A stretch of 64,000 nt of DNA from UBA5794 sp963714375. GTDB lineage: Bacteria > Actinomycetota > Acidimicrobiia > Spongiisociales > UBA5794. The notes under the pieces were generated by a model. It did not search any database. It was not told the DNA's origin and saw nothing but the letters and a program-made list of their open reading frames with translations. Made by a program: the position numbers and the translations under genes. The stretch is taken from positions 186,001-250,000 of the forward strand of contig CAVQOG010000006.1 of assembly GCA_963714375.1 (NCBI GenBank). Reading direction: 5' to 3'. Below are positions 1 to 7,560 of this stretch, piece after piece. How positions within the stretch are numbered: position 1 is the stretch's first letter; each line of letters begins with the position of its first letter.

Positions 1-521
1 TCGTCTCCGATCCAGACGCCATCTTCATCATCTTGAGGTGTGATGCGAACGGACACGTGCTCGGTCATAGATGTCGGAATATTCTTACCGACGAAGTCGG
101 GACGAATGGGCAGCTGTCGGTGTCCACGGTCGACAATCACGGCCAGCTGCACGGTGCGCGGTCTCCCCAAATCGGCAAGGGCGTCGAGAGCCGCACGAAT
201 GGTTCGTCCCGTATACAAGACATCGTCCACGAGCACGATGTCAGCGCCATCGATCGGTTTGGGTATGTCGGTTGGCCCAATACGGGTACGGGGCCGTGAG
301 TCGAGATCATCTCGGTACATTCCAATGTCGAGCGAACCGGCGATGACATCTTCGTTCTCGATCTCCGACATGGCTGAAGCGATTCGGTCGGCGAACGGCT
401 TGCCGCGGGTCGGAATCCCAAGCAGAAGGACGTCTGCTGTCCCGTGGTTTCTTTCAATGATCTCGTTTGCGATCCGTCGCACCACGCGGTTGAGATCCTC
501 GGCGGTCATCACTTGTCGCAT
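1..521 (-). CDS. pyrR: PyrR bifunctional pyrimidine operon regulator / uracil phosphoribosyltransferase (3' end beyond window)
   Basis: This is the N-terminal ~173 residues of a PyrR-family protein; the C-terminus runs off the window at position 1. Visible hallmarks are the RRIANEIIERN helix, LLGIPTRGKPFADR, the PRPP-binding loop VLVDDVLYTGRTIRAALDAL, and VDRGHRQLPIRPDFVGKNIPT. PyrR binds pyr mRNA in a UMP-dependent way and has minor UPRTase activity. I chose ATG 521 because GAAGG lies 8 nt upstream. A second in-frame ATG at 509 overlaps the stop of a 51-codon upstream ORF (TGATGA), so translation may be coupled. In mycobacteria pyrR heads the pyrB-pyrC-carAB operon downstream of nusB, and the same position is seen here. 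Confidence 0.9.
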   Translation of the reverse strand, partial: MRQVMTAEDLNRVVRRIANEIIERNHGTADVLLLGIPTRGKPFADRIASAMSEIENEDVIAGSLDIGMYRDDLDSRPRTRIGPTDIPKPIDGADIVLVDDVLYTGRTIRAALDALADLGRPRTVQLAVIVDRGHRQLPIRPDFVGKNIPTSMTEHVSVRITPQDDEDGVWIGD

Positions 522-664
522 CGTGAAACCTTCAATGCGGTGATCAAAACACTCGTTGCATGCGGAGCAGACGTCTGGTCTCCCGGACCACCGTATTCCG
601 AACGAACAAGTCCTGAATCAAAAGCACCGTGCACCTTGGTGCACGGCTGTGTCGACTGTGTCAT
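509..664 (-). CDS. 51-codon leader ORF overlapping pyrR
   Basis: An open reading frame of 51 codons (starts MTQSTQPCTK, ends LKVSRCDK) lies between nusB and pyrR. Its ATG at 664 has a good Shine-Dalgarno (GGAGAAGAA then ATG). It ends in TGA at 511-509, which shares bases with an in-frame pyrR ATG (TGATGA). It starts just downstream of a consensus PyrR-binding loop. I do not recognise the peptide. Inference: its translation is what PyrR blocks, and coupling passes the effect to pyrR. It could also be an incidental ORF in a structured leader. Confidence 0.5.
   Translation of the reverse strand: MTQSTQPCTKVHGAFDSGLVRSEYGGPGDQTSAPHATSVLITALKVSRCDK
627..646 (-). repeat. 9-bp perfect inverted repeat inside the pyr leader ORF
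   Basis: CCGTGCACC and GGTGCACGG form a 9-bp stem with a 2-nt loop within the leader ORF. On the minus strand it is followed by TGCTTTTG, so it resembles a weak terminator or a translation-dependent switch hairpin. A second, shorter hairpin (TGGTC/GACCA, 590-576) lies between it and pyrR. Function is not known. Confidence 0.5.
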
Positions 665-678
665 TTCTTCTCCATCCT

Positions 679-699
679 TGACGGCCTCACGGGACAGTC
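679..699 (-). promoter_or_regulatory. PyrR-binding RNA stem-loop (pyr leader)
   Basis: On the minus strand the segment 695-683 reads GTCCCGTGAGGCC. This fits the known PyrR anti-antiterminator loop consensus (RUCCNGNGAGGY) at every position. Flanking GAC and GTC can close the lower stem, with a bulged U before the CC/GG pairs. It sits about 15 nt upstream of the Shine-Dalgarno of the 51-codon leader ORF, a placement that suits the translational repression reported for mycobacterial PyrR. Confidence 0.75.
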
Positions 700-724
700 T
701 TAAAGGTCGGTTGTCGGCACCCTA

Positions 725-1108
725 CTACGCGTCGGGGCCTGTCGAATCTCGAGCCTTGGATGCCGCGGCGTCGAGGACGCCATTGATGAACGCTCCACTT
801 CCTGCTGTTGAATAGGTTTTCGCGAGTTCGACGGCTTCGTTGATCACGACTGCTTTCGAGAGTTCGGTGAACAGCAACTCGAAGGTGGCGAGTCTCAGAA
901 TGTTTCGATCCACGACAGCCATCCGTTCGATACGCCACGAAGTCGAGACAGACCCAATCAGCTCATCAATCTGGTCGAGATGCTCAATGACTCCCGACGC
1001 CAGATGCGCCGCTCGTGCCGATACGTCGGATGTGTCGATCTCGTCCGCGCCGGTCGAGTCGTGTGCATAGAGGACGCCGAGGGCATCAGCTCGGTCAGTC
1101 TCCCTCAT
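725..1108 (-). CDS. nusB: Transcription antitermination factor NusB
   Basis: 127 residues, the normal NusB length, all helical. The family signature RMAVVDRNILRLATFELLF and the following VVINEAVELAKTYST are clear, as is the C-terminal FINGVLDA. NusB with S10 (NusE) binds boxA RNA and supports rRNA antitermination. Its ATG overlaps the efp stop (ATGA, 1108-1105), so it is co-translated with efp. It is followed by the PyrR leader. Confidence 0.95.
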   Translation of the reverse strand: MRETDRADALGVLYAHDSTGADEIDTSDVSARAAHLASGVIEHLDQIDELIGSVSTSWRIERMAVVDRNILRLATFELLFTELSKAVVINEAVELAKTYSTAGSGAFINGVLDAAASKARDSTGPDA

Positions 1109-1665
1109 GTCACACGCGTGATGTAGTCACCCGTGCGTGTATCGATCTTGAGCACATCGCCCTGTTCGATGAACAGCGGGGCCTGCACGATCTTGCCTGT
1201 GCTCAACGTAACCGGCTTCGTTGCGCCCGAAACACGATCACCCTTGACCCCGGGTTCGGCAAAGGCGACTTCGAGCTCCACTGATGCGGGAAGCTCGAGA
1301 TCCACCGGTGTTGCCTCGAACATGGCGATCCGAATGGTCATCCCCTCAGTCAGAAAGTCTGCACGATCACCGACTAGCTCAACGGTGAGAGCCGACTGCT
1401 CATAGGTCTCGCCATCCATGACGTGGAAACCCAAGTCATCGCTGTACAGATACGTGAAGTCACGGCGGTCGATCCGAGCACTCGGGAGGCTCTCGCCCGC
1501 GCGGTACGTGCGATCGATTACGGCACCCGACCTGGCGTTCTTGAGCTTCATGCGAACAAAAGCCTTGCCCTTGCCTGGTTTGACGTGTTGGTATTCGACA
1601 ACCGAGAACAAACCCTCAGGCAGGTTGAGCGCCATTCCTGGCTTGACGTCATTGGTTGAGATCAT
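1105..1665 (-). CDS. efp: Translation elongation factor P
   Basis: 186 residues from ATG 1665, which has GGAG five bases upstream; a TTG one codon earlier is less likely. Three beta-barrel domains are expected: an N-terminal KOW-like domain with the KPGKGKAF loop, then two OB-like domains. The loop-tip Lys (about K32) corresponds to E. coli EF-P K34, which is modified in some bacteria. EF-P relieves ribosome stalling at polyproline. The gene lies between aroB and nusB. The pepQ and aroQ genes that mycobacteria carry between aroB and efp are absent. Confidence 0.96.
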   Translation of the reverse strand: MISTNDVKPGMALNLPEGLFSVVEYQHVKPGKGKAFVRMKLKNARSGAVIDRTYRAGESLPSARIDRRDFTYLYSDDLGFHVMDGETYEQSALTVELVGDRADFLTEGMTIRIAMFEATPVDLELPASVELEVAFAEPGVKGDRVSGATKPVTLSTGKIVQAPLFIEQGDVLKIDTRTGDYITRVT

Positions 1666-1704
1666 CAATGCTCCTCTACGGTGGCTCGCTGGGTGCCATG
1701 CCTG

Positions 1705-1734
1705 TGCGTCGACCTGCGTCGTCGTGCGTCGTCG
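1705..1734. repeat. 10-bp tandem repeat in the aroB-efp gap
   Basis: Two perfect copies of TGCGTCGTCG (1715-1734) follow one diverged copy (1705-1714) in the 78-bp gap between aroB and efp. I see no gene or clear terminator there. Confidence 0.6.
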
Positions 1735-1743
1735 TACCGACTC

Positions 1744-2796
1744 TCAGGCAGACAGACCGACGGCATCCAACGCGATCCGTACGGTAGCGTCGTTGACTGC
1801 TTCGACGACAGGGACGCCAAAGTCCTTGAGGAGCACCATCCGAAGACCAGAGGCGTCCCGCTTCTTGTCCTTCGCCATGAGCGCCCTCACCTGATCGACC
1901 TTGACTGACGAATCAACTCGGGTTGGAAGGCCCATCTTCCCAAGGAGCTCGGACTGTCGAACCTCACCGGTGAATCCCATGGCAGCGTGTGACGCAGCAC
2001 CAGCCGAGACCATGCCGATCGCTACGGCTTCACCGTGGCTGATCCCCGATGCCGTCTCGATGGCGTGACCGACCGTGTGTCCGTAGTTCAGGATCGCTCT
2101 CCTGCCTTGTTCCGTGAAATCTCCATTGACGACATCCACCTTGACCGCAACCGATCGGTTGACGATGAACTCGAGATCGATTGCTTCGATTGCAGCTGCT
2201 TCATATGCCTCAACGATCTCCATATCCTGGATGAAACCAGTCTTGACCGCCTCCGCCGCGCCCTGAACCTTGAGATGGTGCGGAAGGGCGTCGAGTACTT
2301 CGATGTCACTGAAGACCATCTGTGGGTGTGCGAACACACCCGCCAAGTTCTTTCCATCGACATTGATCCCGGTCTTTCCCCCTATCGACGCATCGACGGC
2401 ACCAAGCAGCGTCGTTGTCACATAGATCACGGGCACCCCCCGTAGATACGTCCCTGCCACGAAGCCTGTCACATCCGTCAGCGCACCACCGCCAACGCCG
2501 ATCACCAGATCCTCTCGGGTGAAGGCTGCTTTGTTGAGCAATCGATAGACATCTGCGACGACACCAAGCTGCTTTGCGTCCTCGCCGTCCGGCAACGTGT
2601 GACTCGTCGTGTCGAGTCCGACCGACTGGAGGGCTGTTGCAATCATGTCTCCATACGCCCGCGTCGAGGGCTGGCTCAGCACGGCAGCACGGGTGCCCCG
2701 ACTGACCGCCGATTGCGCAATCTCTGACGTCAGTGATCGACCCACAACAATCTCTGATACGGGTGTATCCCCATTGATGATCACATGGCGACGCAT
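1744..2796 (-). CDS. aroB: 3-dehydroquinate synthase
   Basis: 350 residues, full length. It converts DAHP to 3-dehydroquinate with NAD and a divalent metal. Recognisable elements are the nucleotide-binding VIGVGGGALTDVTGF, the YVTTTLLGAVDASIGGKTGI segment, and the metal-ligand motifs around GAAEAVKTGF and LNYGHTVGHAIE...SHGEAVAIGM. The ATG has GGAGGAGG upstream and the gene overlaps the end of aroK by 16 nt, so the two are translationally linked. It is part of the aroC-aroK-aroB run. Confidence 0.97.
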   Translation of the reverse strand: MRRHVIINGDTPVSEIVVGRSLTSEIAQSAVSRGTRAAVLSQPSTRAYGDMIATALQSVGLDTTSHTLPDGEDAKQLGVVADVYRLLNKAAFTREDLVIGVGGGALTDVTGFVAGTYLRGVPVIYVTTTLLGAVDASIGGKTGINVDGKNLAGVFAHPQMVFSDIEVLDALPHHLKVQGAAEAVKTGFIQDMEIVEAYEAAAIEAIDLEFIVNRSVAVKVDVVNGDFTEQGRRAILNYGHTVGHAIETASGISHGEAVAIGMVSAGAASHAAMGFTGEVRQSELLGKMGLPTRVDSSVKVDQVRALMAKDKKRDASGLRMVLLKDFGVPVVEAVNDATVRIALDAVGLSA

Positions 2797-3275
2797 GCGA
2801 GAACCTCCTCCGCCACAGCATGCACATCTTTGCCCTCGGTATCCACAGCATGGTCACTTGCCTCGAGATAGATAGATGTGCGGAGATCTGCGATCGCAGC
2901 GATCGCATCCCTGTTGCTGGCAAGCGGACGATCCGGCCCATGCTCGATACGGTCCATGATCGTGTCTGTCGAAGCCGTCAACAGCACGGTGACGCCCGTC
3001 TTTCGCATCACCTCGAGATTCTTCGTTGCGAGCACGGCTCCCCCACCGGTCGAAATGACCGAATCGCTGCCGTGGGAGGCTGCAACGAGTGCTGCTGACT
3101 CGGCATCGCGGAACACCCTCTCTCCCTCGGAGAACAGTTCGGGGATCGTGCGACCCGTGGCAACCATGACCTCGGTGTCGAGATCCACGAACGGGCGCTG
3201 CAGTCGCTCTGCCACAAGCACACCGACGGTGGTCTTTCCCGTTCCCATCATGCCGATCAGCCAGAGATGTGCCAC
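2781..3275 (-). CDS. aroK: Shikimate kinase
   Basis: 164 residues. The P-loop GMMGTGKTT is at the N-terminus, the shikimate-binding DLDTEV and STGGGAV segments follow, and the lid RPLASN lies near residue 120. It phosphorylates shikimate at the 3-hydroxyl using ATP. The start is a GTG just two bases after the aroC stop. Confidence 0.96.
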   Translation of the reverse strand: MAHLWLIGMMGTGKTTVGVLVAERLQRPFVDLDTEVMVATGRTIPELFSEGERVFRDAESAALVAASHGSDSVISTGGGAVLATKNLEVMRKTGVTVLLTASTDTIMDRIEHGPDRPLASNRDAIAAIADLRTSIYLEASDHAVDTEGKDVHAVAEEVLACVAM

Positions 3276-3277
3276 GG

Positions 3278-4432
3278 CTAGAACTCAGCGAGACGAGCGA
3301 GATACGAGGCATGCGCCGTTGTGATGTCTCGCACCGTGTCGCCGCCGTACTTGCGCAGAACCTCGTTTGCCAAGACATAGGCAACCATCTGTTCGGCAAC
3401 CACACCAGCTGCTGGCACGGCGCACACATCAGAACGCTCCCGAAATGCCTTTTCGGCCTTCTTTGTATCGACGTTGACCGTGTCGAGTGGCTTCATGATC
3501 GTTGCGATCGGCTTCATCATGGCTGACACCCGCAATACTTCACCGGTCGTGATGCCGCCTTCGAGGCCACCGGCTCGGTTGGTGCGACGCCCAAAACCCA
3601 CACCGTCTGTGGTTATCGCATCGTGCGCGTCCGAACCGCGCGCCTGTGATTGAGTGATGCCGTCACCGATTTCGACAGCCTTGATCGCCTGGATCGACAT
3701 GACAGCTCCTGCGAGGAGACCGTCGAGCTTGCGATCCCAATGCACATGGCTTCCGAGCCCGGGAGGAAGTCCATAGGCCAGCACCTCGACCTCACCACCC
3801 AAAGTGTCCTTGGCCTCCTTGGCAGCCTCGATCTCGGCGATCATCGCTGCTTCGGCATCTGACGAGAAGACCCGGACACCCGAACCATCGATTCGTGCAA
3901 GATCTGTCGGGGTTGGGAGCGCATGGGAGGCGTCGACCGACACGGAACCGATGCGCACCACATGAGACAAGACATCGATGTTGATCAGCGCAAGTATCTG
4001 CTTGGCGAGATATCCAACGACCGTACGCGCAGCCGTCTCTCGTGCCGACGCCCGTTCAAGGATGTCACGGGCATCGTGGGTGTCGTACTTCAGCATGCCC
4101 GCGAGGTCGGCGTGACCCGGGCGCGGCTTGATCTCCCGCTTGGATGCCTCACCAGGGTCAGGAGACATCTGCTCACGCCACTTCGGCCACTCAGTGTTGC
4201 GGACAAGGACGGAGACAGGTCCTCCAATTGTTGAGCCAAAGCGCACGCCACCGAGGATCTCGAGTTCGTCGCGTTCGAGTGCCATCCTCGCTCCGCGTCC
4301 ATATCCGAGACGGCGGCGAGCGAGCTCATCGGCTATTCCCGAAGCGGTAACGGTCAATCCTGCCGGAAGCCCCTCGACGGTCGCTACAAGACCGGGACCG
4401 TGGGATTCTCCTGATGTGATGAAACGAAGCAT
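3278..4432 (-). CDS. aroC: Chorismate synthase
   Basis: 384 residues, normal length. Family signatures are the N-terminal FITSGESHG, RRLGYGRGARM, the RASARETAART helix, and RTNRAGGLEGGI. It makes chorismate from EPSP with reduced FMN, the last step of the common pathway. It is first of the three directly linked aro genes here (aroC-aroK-aroB). Confidence 0.97.
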   Translation of the reverse strand: MLRFITSGESHGPGLVATVEGLPAGLTVTASGIADELARRRLGYGRGARMALERDELEILGGVRFGSTIGGPVSVLVRNTEWPKWREQMSPDPGEASKREIKPRPGHADLAGMLKYDTHDARDILERASARETAARTVVGYLAKQILALINIDVLSHVVRIGSVSVDASHALPTPTDLARIDGSGVRVFSSDAEAAMIAEIEAAKEAKDTLGGEVEVLAYGLPPGLGSHVHWDRKLDGLLAGAVMSIQAIKAVEIGDGITQSQARGSDAHDAITTDGVGFGRRTNRAGGLEGGITTGEVLRVSAMMKPIATIMKPLDTVNVDTKKAEKAFRERSDVCAVPAAGVVAEQMVAYVLANEVLRKYGGDTVRDITTAHASYLARLAEF

Positions 4433-4470
4433 GCGGGAAGCGTAGGCGATCCAGGAGTGGTCTCAGGCCC

Positions 4471-5205
4471 TCAGCCTGTGTACCAGGCAGTGATCTCCTG
4501 CCACCACACCACAGCAACGATGGCTGCGAGGGTCATGAACGGGCCAAACGGGATCGCGTCCTTGCGGCCACGGATGCGAAACACCAGCAACACGATCGAT
4601 GTGATTCCCCCGATGAGGAACGAACCGATCCCTGCAATGAGGACGGCTTCCCAACTCAGAAATCCTGTGAACAGACCAATGAGGGCAGCAAGCTTGACAT
4701 CGCCGAACCCGAGCCCTCCGCGGGCAATGATCGCAAGGAGGTACATCGCAGCGAAGTATCCCGCTGCACCTCCCAGTGCCCGAAGGGGGGAACCCACAGA
4801 CGTGTCGAAGAGCCAGCCGATCCCGAGCAAGGCACCTCCCAGTGACATGGAGGGCCAGAGCATCCGATTCGGTATGAGCTTGGTATCGAGATCAGTGACG
4901 GTCAACAAGACCATCGCGGAGCTGAAGACGGCATATGCAGGCCATATCCACAAACTCGGGACCACCGCCACCATCACAACCGTGAGAACGGTATTGGCGC
5001 CTACGACAGCGACATTCCACCGTCGCTGGGGGTGTCGGTTGGTTCTGCATCGTGTTGTCAGGACACTCAGCGGCCCGCCACACTCGTCGCACAAGGGCGT
5101 TGTCCAACGGTCGGGCCGACCACGGCGATGCGCATCGGAGATGGCGATGATGGATCGTCCGGCAACAAATCCGGCTAGCGCGGCAATGGCGGCAACGATG
5201 GGCAT
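4471..5205 (-). CDS. Prepilin peptidase (A24 aspartic peptidase, PilD/TadV type)
   Basis: 244 residues with about six to seven membrane segments. The two catalytic aspartates are visible in TDLDTKLIPN (D105) and GLGFGDVKL (D169). Three cysteines near the N-terminus (CDEC and a later C) look like a reduced version of the zinc-binding loop of the methylase half. It would cut type IV pilin or Tad pilin leaders at the membrane. It sits between aroC and aroE; no pilin genes are in the window. Confidence 0.88.
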   Translation of the reverse strand: MPIVAAIAALAGFVAGRSIIAISDAHRRGRPDRWTTPLCDECGGPLSVLTTRCRTNRHPQRRWNVAVVGANTVLTVVMVAVVPSLWIWPAYAVFSSAMVLLTVTDLDTKLIPNRMLWPSMSLGGALLGIGWLFDTSVGSPLRALGGAAGYFAAMYLLAIIARGGLGFGDVKLAALIGLFTGFLSWEAVLIAGIGSFLIGGITSIVLLVFRIRGRKDAIPFGPFMTLAAIVAVVWWQEITAWYTG

Positions 5206-5274
5206 CGCAGGCGAGGATACGGCAGGAGTGCCACGATGCGAGAACTCATTCGTGGTCGCTGATCAGCAAGCCGG

Positions 5275-6066
5275 TCAGTCGCTGGCGAGCGCCAGCCGAA
5301 AAATACCGGGGTCAGGGGTGATGCCCGTGAACAGAACAAAGGCAGAGTCCGCCTGAGCAATCAACATGTCAAAGCCATCTGCACAGGGAAGCGCGAGACT
5401 CCGATACAGGTCGCATGCCGCTGTTGATCCGTGTCCATAGGCCATATCAAGCAATCCGGAACCAACGGCGAGAATGCTGTGGGGCAGTTCCTCACCATCC
5501 ATCCCAAGGGGAGTCGCATTGATGATGACTGCGCCGGCGACCCCCTCTCCCCATGCGACGATGACGGCGTCGGCCGAGGTCCGTTCGACCAAAGCGTGTG
5601 CGTCCGCGGGATTGCGTGCTGTGACGAAGAGTGATCGGCCATCCATGGCTACGACAGCGGCTGCGGCGGCACCGCCGGCACCAAGGATGAGCACCGGAGC
5701 TATCTCGCTCACACCTGCCCGCTTGCATACTTCCCTCACGCCGGCGACATCGGTGTTGTAGCCGACGAGCCGGCCTTCGTCGACGACGATCGTATTGACC
5801 GCTCTTGAGCGCCTGGCAATCTCGTCCATGTCATCAACTGCTTTGAAGGCCTGCCCCTTGTGTGGCATGGTGACACTCACGCCTGCGAGTTCGCCGTTCC
5901 TGAGCATGGCCACGACAGTTTCGAACTGATCGACGGCGGTTGGGAGGTGCTCAAAGGTTGCGTCGACGTCATACGCCGCAAACCCTGCGTTGTGGATGGC
6001 AGGTGACATCGAATGCAGTACCGGATCACCGACCACTGCGAAGCGCCTCGTCGTGATCATCTTCAT
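5275..6066 (-). CDS. aroE: Shikimate dehydrogenase
   Basis: 263 residues. The substrate domain shows VVGDPVLHSMSPAIHN and the catalytic Lys in VTMPHKGQAF; the NADP domain has VLILGAGGAAAAAV and INATPLGM. It reduces 3-dehydroshikimate to shikimate. Its ATG overlaps the mltG stop by 4 nt, as in the mltG-aroE pair of other actinobacteria. Confidence 0.95.
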   Translation of the reverse strand: MKMITTRRFAVVGDPVLHSMSPAIHNAGFAAYDVDATFEHLPTAVDQFETVVAMLRNGELAGVSVTMPHKGQAFKAVDDMDEIARRSRAVNTIVVDEGRLVGYNTDVAGVREVCKRAGVSEIAPVLILGAGGAAAAAVVAMDGRSLFVTARNPADAHALVERTSADAVIVAWGEGVAGAVIINATPLGMDGEELPHSILAVGSGLLDMAYGHGSTAACDLYRSLALPCADGFDMLIAQADSAFVLFTGITPDPGIFRLALASD

Positions 6067-7148
6067 GGCAGAATCCCATCGCGCTTTGCCTGTGCAGCGT
6101 TCGCCTGGTGTTCCTCGTAGGTCACTGCAAATGCATGCGAGCCGTCAGCGTCGGCCAGTACGTAGAACAGATAGTCCGTGCTTGCGGGGTTGATCGCGGC
6201 TTGAAGGCTCGCCTGTGAGACCGTTCCGATCGGTGTCGGAGGAAGGCCGTCTATCTGATAGGTGTTGTACAGCGAGTCGATCTCAAGATGCTCAGCAAGG
6301 ACCTGGCCCGGGTTTTGACCCAGTGCGTATATGACTGTGGCATCGATTTGGAGGCGCATTCCTATGGCCAGCCGATTGTGGATCACACTCGATATCAAGG
6401 CGCGATCCGCTTCGGTGCCCGCTTCCCTTTCCACCAGCGACCCGATGATGAGCGCCTCGTAGCGGGTGATGTCCAGATCAACGAGCGGGGACCAGTCGAC
6501 TGCCTCAAACCGCTTCACCATTTCATCTGCCATCGTTTGCAGCATCATTGCCGCCGTCGAGCCATCAGGTATCTGGTATTTCGCAGGGTAGAGCAGACCC
6601 TCCCAACGCTGGAGTGGTTCGAGGTCGGTTGGAGCCTGCACCAACAGTGGCGATGTCACGCTCCCGCTCGTCAGAGCCTCGTTGAAGTCTTGCGCTGTGA
6701 ATTCGGTGCGGGCTGCCAGTTCGGTGGTGATGCGGGCGATCGTCCATCCCTCAAGAATGGTGATGGTCCGAGAGTCGGGGGCCGTCCCCCCTTCGAGCAG
6801 GAGTCTCAGAACCTCTCCGGGGCTCATGCCCGTTTCGAGGTTGTATGTCCCTGGCTGGAGGGCACTCTCCGCCTGTGCCTGTCTCGCTGCAGTCTCGATA
6901 TCGGTGTATGGCACAACGCCTGCTTCGGAAAGCATCGTGTAGATCGATGTAGCGGAAGAACCTGGCTGAACGGAGACGGTCACAGGCTGGCCGGCTTCTA
7001 CGTTGGGGACCCCGCGATCGGACGATACGAGGCTGGCGACACCATTGGCGAGGAGCACGAGTGCAACGATTCCTCCGAGGACGGCACCTCCGATGAGGAG
7101 AAGCTTGGTTCGGGACGAAGGGTTGCTGTCAGGTTCGTTCTGTGTCAT
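6063..7148 (-). CDS. mltG: Endolytic murein transglycosylase MltG
   Basis: 361 residues: a short cytoplasmic N-terminus, one membrane helix (about 14-38), a LysM-like region, and a YceG catalytic domain. The catalytic Glu lies in SLVEREAG, and LPPTPIG and INPASTDYLFYV are typical. The enzyme cuts nascent glycan strands in the periplasm-facing space. The start overlaps the 3' end of ruvX by 20 nt. Confidence 0.95.
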   Translation of the reverse strand: MTQNEPDSNPSSRTKLLLIGGAVLGGIVALVLLANGVASLVSSDRGVPNVEAGQPVTVSVQPGSSATSIYTMLSEAGVVPYTDIETAARQAQAESALQPGTYNLETGMSPGEVLRLLLEGGTAPDSRTITILEGWTIARITTELAARTEFTAQDFNEALTSGSVTSPLLVQAPTDLEPLQRWEGLLYPAKYQIPDGSTAAMMLQTMADEMVKRFEAVDWSPLVDLDITRYEALIIGSLVEREAGTEADRALISSVIHNRLAIGMRLQIDATVIYALGQNPGQVLAEHLEIDSLYNTYQIDGLPPTPIGTVSQASLQAAINPASTDYLFYVLADADGSHAFAVTYEEHQANAAQAKRDGILP

Positions 7149-7560
7149 AGCTCTGACGGTCCAAGTACGACTGCAGCATCACTGCTGCCGCAACCTGATC
7201 TCGCTTTTCCTTTCTCGCCCGCCGTTTGACCCCGCCCGCGATCAATGCGGATTCTGCCGTGTGTGACGTAAAGCGTTCATCCTGGAACTCGATGTCGAGA
7301 CCGGTGACTTCGCTCACATGTGCAGCGAACTCCCTCGCACGCTGTGCCGACAATCCTTCGGATCCATCAAGGTTGACGGGAAGGCCCACAACGATCTTCA
7401 CTGCGGCTGTCGTCTTGCACAGGTCAACCAGCGTTTCGTCGACGTCATCGGTCTTCGTATCAATGTATCGCTCCGGTGAAGCGATGGTACCGGTCGGGTC
7501 AGATACCGCGACTCCTATGCGGCGCTCTCCCGGGTCGAGACCGATGATGCGGTTCGTCAC
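7129..7560 (-). CDS. ruvX: RuvX/YqgF-family pre-16S rRNA nuclease
   Basis: 143 residues, RNase H-like fold. The acidic residues are in GLDPGERRIGVAVSD, the conserved FQDERFTSHTAE follows, and DQVAAAVMLQSYL closes the protein. The family processes 16S rRNA ends and has been proposed as a Holliday-junction resolvase. It overlaps alaS by 4 nt (GTGA). Confidence 0.94.
   Translation of the reverse strand: MTNRIIGLDPGERRIGVAVSDPTGTIASPERYIDTKTDDVDETLVDLCKTTAAVKIVVGLPVNLDGSEGLSAQRAREFAAHVSEVTGLDIEFQDERFTSHTAESALIAGGVKRRARKEKRDQVAAAVMLQSYLDRQSYDTERT

Noticed and set aside
627..646. Intrinsic terminator ending the nusB operon
   Set aside because: The stem is strong, but it lies within an ORF with a good ribosome site and the following T-run is short and interrupted. 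Left as an unassigned structure.
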